This document shows, piece after piece, positions 1 to 5,215 of a stretch of 7,212 nucleotides of DNA. Numbering within the stretch: position 1 is the stretch's first letter; the number at the start of each line of letters is the position of its first letter. The stretch covers positions 1 through 7,212 of the forward strand of contig PWEU01000054.1 of NCBI GenBank assembly GCA_003554005.1, written 5' to 3'. Under the pieces are notes generated by a model, which was given only the letters and a program-made list of their open reading frames with translations, was not told the origin of the DNA and made no database searches. This DNA comes from Nitriliruptoraceae bacterium (lineage in GTDB: Bacteria > Actinomycetota > Nitriliruptoria > Nitriliruptorales > Nitriliruptoraceae). A program made the position numbers and the translations under genes.

Positions 1-72
1 GGCGTGGCGTCGGGACTGGTGGCCACGAGGTGCTCCTGATCGGGGGACGCGAGGTCGAGGTGTGGGTGCCGG

Positions 73-149
73 TGGAGCCGAGGAGGGGATTCGAACCCCT
101 GACCGTCCGCTTACAAGGCGGATGCTCTGCCGGACTGAGCTACCTCGGC
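73..149 (-). tRNA. tRNA-Thr (anticodon UGU)
   Basis: Read on the minus strand, this folds as a complete cloverleaf. The 7-bp acceptor stem is GCCGAGG/CCTCGGC, the D arm contains GCTC/GAGC, and the anticodon stem TCCGC/GCGGA encloses the loop CTTGTAA. The T stem AGGGG/CCCCT carries the loop TTCGAAT. The anticodon TGT lies at 113-115 and reads ACA threonine codons. The 3' CCA is encoded (73-75) behind a U discriminator base (76). There is no intron. No convincing promoter is visible upstream; TAGCAT on the minus strand near 160-170 is only a weak -10 candidate. Bases 1-72, downstream of the tRNA, show no gene. Confidence 0.96.
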
Positions 150-225
150 GTCGACGCGGATGCTATGCACCACCCCGGGGTGCGTGCCAGACGGACGGCC
201 ACGTCGGTGTAGTTGCACCGATGTG

Positions 226-239
226 GTTCGTCTGCGAAC
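226..239 (+). promoter_or_regulatory. Small inverted repeat upstream of the DUF3263 gene
   Basis: GTTCG (226-230) and CGAAC (235-239) are perfect inverted arms around TCTG. They lie 28 nt upstream of the DUF3263 start, in the 118-bp gap between the tRNA and that gene. An outer GAT/ATC pair could extend the structure past a bulge. It could be a leader hairpin or an operator. TTGCAC (213-218) and GAACAT (236-241) have 17-bp spacing but match -35/-10 consensus poorly. The functional assignment is speculative. Confidence 0.25.
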
Positions 240-267
240 ATCACAGCCGCACCCGAGGAGGACCCCC

Positions 268-540
268 ATGCCGGCGACCACCCAGCACACGATCTCCGAG
301 CGCGACGCGGAGATCCTGACCTTCGAACGCGAGTGGTGGAAGCACGCCGGCAACAAGGAGGAGGCGGTGCGTGAGCGCTTCGACCTGTCGCCGACGCGGT
401 ACTACCAACTGCTCAACCGCATCATCGATGACGAGGTGGCGCTCGCCCACGATCCGATGCTCGTCAAGCGACTGCGTCGCCTGCGGGCTCAGCGCCAGCG
501 TCAGCGCGCCCAGCGGCGCGTCGGCGTCGGCACTCGGTGA
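268..540 (+). CDS. DUF3263 family small protein
   Basis: This is a 90-residue basic protein of the actinobacterial DUF3263 family. The hallmark is the block ILTFEREWWKHAGNKEEAVR at residues 13-32, followed by RFDLSPTRYYQLLN and a C-terminal LVKRLRRLRAQR region ending in an Arg/Gln-rich tail. The SPTRYYQLLN stretch resembles a helix-turn-helix recognition segment, so a nucleic-acid-binding role is plausible, but the function is not established here. The ATG at 268 is chosen because GAGGAGGA (255-262) sits 5 nt upstream; the earlier in-frame ATG at 160 would add residues unlike the family. The next gene begins 6 nt after the stop, so the two are probably cotranscribed. In M. tuberculosis a DUF3263 gene (Rv0430) likewise precedes a LytR_C gene (Rv0431, virR). 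Family assignment is strong; role is unknown. Confidence 0.93.
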   Translation: MPATTQHTISERDAEILTFEREWWKHAGNKEEAVRERFDLSPTRYYQLLNRIIDDEVALAHDPMLVKRLRRLRAQRQRQRAQRRVGVGTR

Positions 541-546
541 GCTGCC

Positions 547-1212
547 GTGACCCCCGGCGACGCTGAGCAACCGCCGCAGACGGGCCTCGCGCTGCTCGTG
601 ATCCGGGCGCTCGGGGTCGTGGCCCTCGTGATCGGCGCCTCAGCCGCGCTGTTCTTCGGTCTCGGCCGCGTGGGTGACGCGCCGCTGGTCATCGCCGATG
701 CTCCCGACGAGGAGGAGCAAGCCGCCCCCGAGGAGGAGCCCGAGCCGGAGCCGGAACCCGAGCCGGAGCCAGAGCCAGAGCCCGAGCCGGAACCCGAGCC
801 CGAGCCGGAACCAGAGCCAGAGCCCGAGCCGGAGCCGGAGCCGGAACCAGAGCCCGAGCCGGAGCCCGAACCGGAGCCTGGGGAGCCCGAAGAGCCCGAG
901 GAGCCCGAGGAGCCCACCCCGGACCGCATCGACCCCTCGACGGTCAGCGTGCAGGTGTTGGACGGTTACCAGGCCGACGGTGGCGCCGCGGCCGGGGGGG
1001 TCGCCCGCGAGCTCGAGCAGGCGGGCTACCGCATCATCGCCCGGAACCCGGCGCTGCGCTACGACGTCACGACCGTGTTGTGGACCGCCGGCTTCGAGGA
1101 GGCGGGGCGCCAGATCGCAGCCGACATCGGTGCTCCCGAGGCCCGCGAGCAGCCCGGGAACCTGTCCCCCTCGGTGATGGTGCACGTGGTCGTCGGTGCC
1201 GACCGCGGCTGA
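547..1212 (+). CDS. VirR-like membrane-anchored LytR_C domain protein with Glu-Pro stalk
   Basis: This 221-residue protein has three parts. A short cytoplasmic N-terminus leads into one transmembrane helix (about residues 14-40, rich in L, V, A and G). A long acidic, proline-rich linker follows (about 53-125). The C-terminal LytR_C domain (about 130-219) begins VSVQVLDGYQADGG and continues through VARELEQAGYRIIARNP. LytR_C domains occur in or near LytR-CpsA-Psr envelope enzymes; alone with a membrane anchor, as here, the layout is that of VirR (Rv0431) of M. tuberculosis, linked to cell-wall integrity and vesicle release. The domain is expected on the extracytoplasmic side. The start is GTG 547, with GGTGAG (536-541) overlapping the stop of the DUF3263 gene, suggesting translational coupling. 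The linker is unusually long and regular. Orthology to VirR is inferred from architecture and gene order. Confidence 0.88.
   Translation: MTPGDAEQPPQTGLALLVIRALGVVALVIGASAALFFGLGRVGDAPLVIADAPDEEEQAAPEEEPEPEPEPEPEPEPEPEPEPEPEPEPEPEPEPEPEPEPEPEPEPEPEPGEPEEPEEPEEPTPDRIDPSTVSVQVLDGYQADGGAAAGGVARELEQAGYRIIARNPALRYDVTTVLWTAGFEEAGRQIAADIGAPEAREQPGNLSPSVMVHVVVGADRG
736..879 (+). repeat. 24-unit Glu-Pro hexanucleotide repeat in the LytR_C gene
   Basis: The segment encodes 24 consecutive Glu-Pro dipeptides (residues 64-111), followed by GEP and three EEP units (112-123). Codons vary (GAG/GAA with CCG/CCC/CCA/CCT), so it is not a pure microsatellite. A longer unit is visible: 757-792 and 799-834 match at 34 of 36 positions with a 42-bp offset, including 23 identical bases at 769-791 and 811-833. 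This suggests growth by duplication of a seven-dipeptide block. The product should be an extended, stiff, strongly acidic rod between membrane and domain. The antisense reading gives Gly-Ser repeats and is a by-product. Confidence 0.95.
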
Positions 1213-1245
1213 GGGCAACCTGGCACCGGGGCGTGGCCGCGTCGG

Positions 1246-1689
1246 TCAGGTGTTGTGCAGCAGCTGCAGCTTCTCGAGGATGATCCGGCGGCGACGCTCC
1301 TCTTCCTCGGGGTCCGTGGACAGCACGTCTTCGAGGACCTGGGAGAGGGCGAGGGGGGAGAAGGGCTTGGTGATGTAGTCGGCGGCCCCCTGGGACCAAC
1401 CCCGGATCTGATCCTGGTCCTGGACCTTGGCCGTCAGCATCACCACCGGGATGTCCTTGAGCGCGTCGTCGCTCTTCATGGCGCTCAGGACCTGCCAGCC
1501 GTCCAGCGTCGGCATCATGACGTCGAGCAGCACCACGTCGGGCGACTCCGACCGGGCCTGTTCCATGGCCTGCTCGCCATCGGTCGCCTCGACGACCTCG
1601 TAGCCCTCGAACTCCAGGTTGACGCGACAGAGCAGGAGGACGTCCGGCTCGTCATCGACGACGAGGACCTTGGCTCGCTGGCTGGCCAT
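1246..1689 (-). CDS. Receiver-only (CheY-like) response regulator
   Basis: This 147-residue protein is a single REC domain (about residues 6-123) with a charged tail. The phosphorylation site is D56 in VVLLDVMMP. The metal-binding acidic pair is D12-D13 (VLVVDDEP), with conserved T86 (MLTAK), aromatic switch residue Y105, and K108 followed by P109. There is no DNA-binding or enzymatic output domain. The 23-residue C-terminus, PEEEERRRRIILEKLQLLHN, is predicted to be an amphipathic or coiled-coil helix and may be the output or docking surface. The ATG at 1689 has a strong ribosome-binding site, GGAGGAGG (1694-1701). No histidine kinase is in the window, so the partner is unknown. It converges with the LytR_C gene, leaving 33 bp between the stop codons. 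The upstream gap to 1862 shows no convincing promoter. Confidence 0.95.
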   Translation of the reverse strand: MASQRAKVLVVDDEPDVLLLCRVNLEFEGYEVVEATDGEQAMEQARSESPDVVLLDVMMPTLDGWQVLSAMKSDDALKDIPVVMLTAKVQDQDQIRGWSQGAADYITKPFSPLALSQVLEDVLSTDPEEEERRRRIILEKLQLLHNT

Positions 1690-1862
1690 GGAGCCTCCTC
1701 CGGGCAGCGACCTGTTCCTCCTGCGAGCCGGCCGTGACCGTCTCGGCTTCGGACCGCTGTCGGGACCCAGCGGTATCGGTGCGCACCGGCTGTCATCACC
1801 GTAGCGTCGATGCTGCCGGGGAGCAGGGGACCAGAGTCACGTCCTGGTCCGGATCGTCGGCA
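1690..1862. other. Intergenic gap upstream of the response regulator
   Basis: This 173-bp gap lies between two minus-strand genes, so it should hold the response regulator promoter and the 3' end of the amidotransferase-GpgS transcript. ATGACA near 1793 (minus strand) is close to a -35 hexamer, and GATACC is close to a -10, but only 13 bp separate them. No strong hairpin with a T-tract is present. Apart from the ribosome-binding site at 1694-1701, nothing can be assigned. Confidence 0.4.
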
Positions 1863-3638
1863 TCATCCCCTTGGTCCGCGGCGCAGCACCTCACGCAGCG
1901 GTGGTCGCTGGGAAGCGGTGACGAGGTGGGGGGACAGGGCCACGGCACCGGTCGCTTCCCTGGTTGGCTGCCACAGCGTGAGCTCCGAGGCCAGCGCGGC
2001 GTGGGGGTCACGACGGCGTGCAGTGAGGACCTGGAGCAGCTCTGCTGCCATGCGGCCGAGCGCGGGGAGGTCCTGGTGGTCGTGGGTCCGACGGCCGAGG
2101 TCGACCTGCCGGATCGCCTCGGTGCCGAACCGCTCGGCGATGTCGATGAGCATGGCGAGCTCGACCCCGTAGCCCTGGACGAACGGCAGCGCCTCGAGCA
2201 GGCTGCGCCGGGCGGCGATCTCCCCGGACAGCGGCTGGGCGAATCCGGCGAGCTCTGGGAACCACAGCGCGAGCGCCGGACGCGCCAGCAGCTCGGTGAC
2301 CCGACCGCCGCCGGAGTCCCGCACCTCGCCCGCGGAGGCCAGGGGACGGTCGTAGACCGCCTTGGTGAGCAGCACGTCGGGCTCGTGCAGCAGCGGACCC
2401 AGCAGTCCGACGACGAACCGCGGCCCGATGTCGACGATGTCCGCATCGAGGTAGACGAGCAGGTCGCCCTCGGCGGCGGCCAGCCCTTTCCACATCGCCT
2501 CGCCCTTGCCGCTGATCGTGCCGAGGTGGGGGAGCACCTCGCGCTGTCGGACGACCCGGGCGCCGGCGCGACGGGCCACCTCGCCGGTCCCGTCCTCCGA
2601 GTCGGCGTCGACGACCAGGAGCTCGTCGATGAGCCCGACCCCGTCGACGAGGCTCTGGCGTAGCGTCGTGACGACGTCGCCGACGGTCGCCGCCTCGTTG
2701 CGTGCCGGCAGGACGACGCTGACGCGCTGCCCGGCAGTGCGTAGGCGCTCGCGCAGCTCCTCAACGTCGAAGCCGGTGTGGTGCACGATCGCGCTGCCGG
2801 CGGGTGGGCAGGGCGGCGCCATCTCTCCACCTCGCGCCGCCAGTGCCCGACCCGGCGGCGCCATCTCTCCACCTCGCGCCGCCAGTGCCCGCCGTCGCGC
2901 CGCCACGGGACCGGTCAGGAACCGTGTCAGCAGGCCCCGACCCTCGGCGACCACCTCCCGAGCCTGCGGTCGATAGGCGGCCAACAGCTCGCTGCCACGG
3001 ACCCCTGCCCGGTGCAGCAGCGGCTGCAGCCCCGGATCGGCGATCCATCGCGCGAGCGTCGCCCCATCCACCTCGGGATGGAACTGCACGGCGAGCGCGC
3101 TGCCGGAACGCCAGGCCGGGATCCCGTCACCGCCATCGAGGAGCGGCTGCGCGGCCGCGGGCAGCGAGCTGGCCTCGTCCTCGTGGAGGAACAGCGCCGG
3201 GGTCCCGTCGCACCAGCCCGACACGACGGGGTCGTCGCGGCCCGTTCGGGTCCGTGTCAGGGGGATCACCCCGACCTGCGGTACGGCGCGCGGCGCCACC
3301 TCGCCGCCGAGCGCCGCGGCGAGTAGCTGGGCGCCGAGGCAGAGACCCAGCACGGGCACATCACGAGCGACCGCCTCCTGCAGCCACCGGAGCTCGGCGG
3401 GCATCCACGGATGGTGGTCGGGCTCGACCGCGGACATCACGCCGCCGAGCACGATGACCCCGCCGACGTCGTCGAGGTCGTCTGGCGGCCGGTCGCCCTC
3501 GGCCACCCGGTAGAGGCGCCAGGGCCCGGCCTCGCCCGCCGCGAGCACCGGACCGAAGGCCGACAGCCCGGAGACCTCGCTGTGGTGCAGGACCACCAGT
3601 TCACCGGCGCGGTCCCGGTCCTGCTGCCTCGCCCCCAT
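1863..3638 (-). CDS. gpgS: Class I glutamine amidotransferase fused to glucosyl-3-phosphoglycerate synthase (GpgS)
   Basis: One uninterrupted 591-codon frame carries two enzymes. Residues about 13-245 are a class I glutamine amidotransferase resembling GMP-synthase-like GATases: nucleophile C100 in GLCLGAQ, H187 and E189 in FHPEV, and FLHEDE near 150-155. Residues about 289-591 are a GT-A fold, family-81-type GpgS, which makes glucosyl-3-phosphoglycerate from UDP-glucose and 3-phosphoglycerate, the first step of methylglucose lipopolysaccharide synthesis. Diagnostic blocks are VVLPARNEAATVGDVV (308-323), GKGEAMW (377-383), metal-binding D398-A-D400, GGGRVTELLARP (443-454), QPLSGE (468-473), GYGVE (489-493) and H519. 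All resemble M. tuberculosis Rv1208, a protein of about 324 residues with no amidotransferase domain. ATG 3638 is preferred over TTG 3659 because GGAGG (3647-3651) lies 8 nt upstream. The junction (248-280) contains a duplicated ALAARGGEMAPP segment with two possible internal starts. Enzyme assignments are strong; whether the fusion is the working form is uncertain. Confidence 0.88.
   Translation of the reverse strand: MGARQQDRDRAGELVVLHHSEVSGLSAFGPVLAAGEAGPWRLYRVAEGDRPPDDLDDVGGVIVLGGVMSAVEPDHHPWMPAELRWLQEAVARDVPVLGLCLGAQLLAAALGGEVAPRAVPQVGVIPLTRTRTGRDDPVVSGWCDGTPALFLHEDEASSLPAAAQPLLDGGDGIPAWRSGSALAVQFHPEVDGATLARWIADPGLQPLLHRAGVRGSELLAAYRPQAREVVAEGRGLLTRFLTGPVAARRRALAARGGEMAPPGRALAARGGEMAPPCPPAGSAIVHHTGFDVEELRERLRTAGQRVSVVLPARNEAATVGDVVTTLRQSLVDGVGLIDELLVVDADSEDGTGEVARRAGARVVRQREVLPHLGTISGKGEAMWKGLAAAEGDLLVYLDADIVDIGPRFVVGLLGPLLHEPDVLLTKAVYDRPLASAGEVRDSGGGRVTELLARPALALWFPELAGFAQPLSGEIAARRSLLEALPFVQGYGVELAMLIDIAERFGTEAIRQVDLGRRTHDHQDLPALGRMAAELLQVLTARRRDPHAALASELTLWQPTREATGAVALSPHLVTASQRPPLREVLRRGPRG
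2812..2891 (-). repeat. Two 38-bp palindromic direct repeats at the domain junction
   Basis: Bases 2812-2849 and 2854-2891 are identical over 38 bp, separated by 4 bp, giving a 42-bp period that keeps the reading frame. They encode the repeated ALAARGGEMAPP segment. Within each copy, minus-strand GGCGGCGC and GCGCCGCC are perfect 8-bp inverted arms around a 14-nt loop, at 2820-2833 and 2862-2875. A partial third copy (tcgcgccgcca, 2895-2905) adjoins on the amidotransferase side. It could be a tandem duplication of a translation-initiation region or a small palindromic repeat of the genome. Confidence 0.95.
2820..2833 (-). promoter_or_regulatory. Internal Shine-Dalgarno and ATG in a hairpin loop, proximal to GpgS
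   Basis: The mRNA loop sequence is GAGGTGGAGAGATG: a GAGGTG Shine-Dalgarno (2828-2833), 5 nt, then ATG (2820-2822), in frame with GpgS. It is flanked by the 8-bp GC arms at 2812-2819 and 2834-2841. Initiation here would give a 319-residue protein, MAPPCPPAG onward, close to the size of stand-alone GpgS. An identical signal lies 42 bp upstream in the mRNA (SD 2870-2875, ATG 2862-2864). Use as a start is inference. Confidence 0.5.
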
Positions 3639-3646
3639 CCTCACCG

Positions 3647-3651
3647 CCTCC
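3647..3651 (-). promoter_or_regulatory. Ribosome-binding site deciding the amidotransferase-GpgS start
   Basis: GGAGG on the minus strand is followed by 8 nt and then ATG 3638. The alternative TTG at 3659, which overlaps the exchanger stop codon as TTGA, has no comparable site, and the GTG at 3644 is only 2-3 nt from it. The site lies immediately downstream of the exchanger stop, which supports cotranscription and independent or coupled translation. Confidence 0.7.
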
Positions 3652-3655
3652 GTCG

Positions 3656-4627
3656 TCAACCCGCCAGCAGTGGCAGGGGGCCGAGGTAGATCGCCAGGAG
3701 CACGATGGCCTCGATGCGGTGGACCGTCCGCCGGCTGACCATGAACAGCGTCGCCAACGTGGCCACCCCGACCATCAGCGCTGTCCCGACGCCGGAGACC
3801 GCAGCGCTGATCGGCTGGCCCGCCCCGGCGATGGCCGCGGCCGCGGCGACCGCGCCGCTGTTGAACACGTTGCTGCCCAGCAGGTTGCCGATCAGCAGGT
3901 CCGTCTCGCCCCGACGCGCCGCCTGCACCGCCGTCGCCAGTTCGGGCAGCGACGTACCGATCGCGACGACGGTCAGCCCGATGAACGCTTCGCTCAGCCC
4001 CAGTTCGCGTGCCACCGCGGTGGCGGAGACCACCAGCAGCTGCGCTGCCCCCAGGGTCCCGAGGAGCCCGAGCAGGGTGCGGGTCGACTCCCGTGGCAGC
4101 GACAACCGGCCACCGGTGCCGACGAACTCCTGGACGGCGTCCACCGCCACCGGGGCGCCCGACCCGCCGGGACGGCGTGCCGAGAGCAGGGTGATGGAGA
4201 GCGCCACCACCAGCCCGGTGAACAGCAGGGCACCGTCCAGCAGCGTCAAGGTGCCGCTCTGCAGCAGCAGACCGAGCAGCAGGACCAGCGCGAGCGAGAG
4301 CGGTGCCTCCCGGCGTAGGACCGGGGAGCTGACGGTGACCGGTGCGATCAGGGCCGCGACCCCGAGGACCAGCGAAAGGTTGGCGATGTTGGAGCCGACG
4401 ATGTTGCCCACCGCGAGGTCCAGGGAGCCCTGCAGCCCGGCGAGCACCGACACCACCAACTCCGGGGCGCTTGTGCCGAAGCCGATCACCACCGCGCCGA
4501 TCACCACCGTCGACACCCGCAACCGCGCGGCGATCCGGGTCGCGCCGACGACGAACTGGTCCGCGGCCACGGTGAGCAGCGCGAGACCGAGCACGACGCC
4601 GAGGACGGGGAGCAGCATCCTCGGCAC
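3656..4627 (-). CDS. Na+/Ca2+ exchanger-like CaCA family membrane protein (YrbG type)
   Basis: This 323-residue hydrophobic protein has the two inverted alpha repeats of the Ca2+:cation antiporter superfamily. Alpha-1 is GFGTSAPELVVS (49-60) with GNIVGSN (74-80); alpha-2 is IGTSLPELATA (223-233) with GNLLGSN (247-253). E56 and E229 are the expected ion-coordinating acids. About ten transmembrane helices are visible, with a cytoplasmic loop near 150-185. Length and motifs fit the prokaryotic YrbG-like branch, which exchanges Na+ or H+ for Ca2+; exact ions cannot be read from sequence. GTG 4627 is used as the start with a modest AGGT upstream. ATG 4618 is a possible alternative, but GAGG directly abuts it. 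The stop overlaps the region upstream of the amidotransferase-GpgS gene, suggesting a two-gene operon. It is divergent from the FKBP gene, 78 bp away. Confidence 0.93.
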   Translation of the reverse strand: MPRMLLPVLGVVLGLALLTVAADQFVVGATRIAARLRVSTVVIGAVVIGFGTSAPELVVSVLAGLQGSLDLAVGNIVGSNIANLSLVLGVAALIAPVTVSSPVLRREAPLSLALVLLLGLLLQSGTLTLLDGALLFTGLVVALSITLLSARRPGGSGAPVAVDAVQEFVGTGGRLSLPRESTRTLLGLLGTLGAAQLLVVSATAVARELGLSEAFIGLTVVAIGTSLPELATAVQAARRGETDLLIGNLLGSNVFNSGAVAAAAAIAGAGQPISAAVSGVGTALMVGVATLATLFMVSRRTVHRIEAIVLLAIYLGPLPLLAG

Positions 4628-4643
4628 GCTACCTGTCCGATCC

Positions 4644-4659
4644 GCGGCGGTACCGTCGC
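4644..4659. promoter_or_regulatory. Imperfect palindrome in a divergent promoter region
   Basis: GCGGCGGTACCGTCGC is a 16-bp palindrome with a single mismatched pair (4647/4656) around a perfect CGGTACCG core. It sits between the divergent exchanger (start 4627) and FKBP (start 4706) genes, the only place for both promoters. TACCGT (4651-4656) could be a plus-strand -10 of the TANNNT type, but no -35 is evident. It may be an operator controlling both sides; GC-rich DNA also yields such palindromes by chance. Confidence 0.25.
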
Positions 4660-4705
4660 CCTCGCCGGCGGGCGGAAGGTCCGGCCGGAGCGCCAGGAGG
4701 CGGTC

Positions 4706-5215
4706 ATGGGCAGTGCAGGGCGCAGGCGGTCGTTGGTGGGACTCGTCGCGGGATCGGTCCTGCTCCTCGGCTGCGCCGACGAGCGAGCCGACGAGGGCCC
4801 CGAGGACACACAGGAGGAGACGGCGATGTCGCAGGATCTGGGAGAGCGGCCGGTGACCGACGGGCTGGTGTCGGCGGACGAACCGCCGTCCGAGCTCCAG
4901 GTCGAGGATCTGGTGGTCGGCGACGGGGAGCAGGCGTCGCCGGGTGACCTGCTGTCGGTCCAGTACGTCGGCGTCCGGTGGTCGGACGGGGGCGAGTTCG
5001 ACGCATCGTGGGAGCGGGGCCAGCCACTGGAGTTCCAGCTCGGTGCCGGCCAGGTCATCTCCGGTTGGGAGCAGGGCCTGGAGGGCATGCGGGTCGGTGG
5101 CCGGCGGGTGATCACGATCCCACCGGAGCTGGCGTACGGCGATCGGGGGGCCGGTGACGTGATCGGCCCCGGGGAGACCCTGGTCTTCGTGGTCGATCTC
5201 CAGGGGATCGGCTGA
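4706..5215 (+). CDS. FKBP-type peptidyl-prolyl cis-trans isomerase lipoprotein
   Basis: This 169-residue protein catalyses cis-trans isomerisation of peptidyl-proline bonds and is predicted to act outside the membrane. The N-terminus is a lipoprotein signal: RRR at 6-8, hydrophobic 10-21, lipobox L20-L21-G22-C23. An acidic linker follows (24-63), then one FKBP domain (about 64-169). Compared with human FKBP12, the active-site pocket is conserved: Y87, F98-D99, F110, V117-I118, W121, Y144 in PPELAYG, and F161 in TLVFVVDL. No chaperone insert is present, as in small FKBPs. AGGAGG (4695-4700) lies 5 nt before the ATG, fixing the start. Its TGA overlaps the ATG of the next gene (TGATG), so translation is probably coupled. 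Leucine at lipobox position -2 is slightly unusual but tolerated. Confidence 0.94.
   Translation: MGSAGRRRSLVGLVAGSVLLLGCADERADEGPEDTQEETAMSQDLGERPVTDGLVSADEPPSELQVEDLVVGDGEQASPGDLLSVQYVGVRWSDGGEFDASWERGQPLEFQLGAGQVISGWEQGLEGMRVGGRRVITIPPELAYGDRGAGDVIGPGETLVFVVDLQGIG

Noticed and set aside
226..239. LexA (SOS) box
   Set aside because: The actinobacterial box is CGAAC-N4-GTTCG. Here the arms are in the opposite order (GTTCG-N4-CGAAC).
501..929. Minus-strand ORF with long Gly-Ser repeat
   Set aside because: It is the antisense reading of the Glu-Pro hexanucleotide repeat in the LytR_C gene. Outside the repeat it has no recognisable domain, whereas the plus strand has a membrane helix and LytR_C domain.
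1204..1241. Bidirectional terminator between the LytR_C and response regulator genes
   Set aside because: Only a 6-bp stem (CGCGGC/GCCGCG) with a loop of 26 nt, partly inside the coding region and with no T-tract on either strand.
1734..2663. 309-codon plus-strand ORF opposite the GpgS region
   Set aside because: The minus strand here encodes conserved GpgS motifs. The plus-strand product is low-complexity with no family signature, as expected of GC-rich antisense frames.
2812..2891. CRISPR array
   Set aside because: Only two copies with 4 bp between them, in frame within a coding sequence; there are no spacers and no cas genes.
3705..4856. 383-codon plus-strand ORF opposite the exchanger
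   Set aside because: Its product is rich in Ser, Arg, Thr and Pro without any domain, while the minus strand has both CaCA alpha repeats. It also runs into the FKBP gene in another frame.
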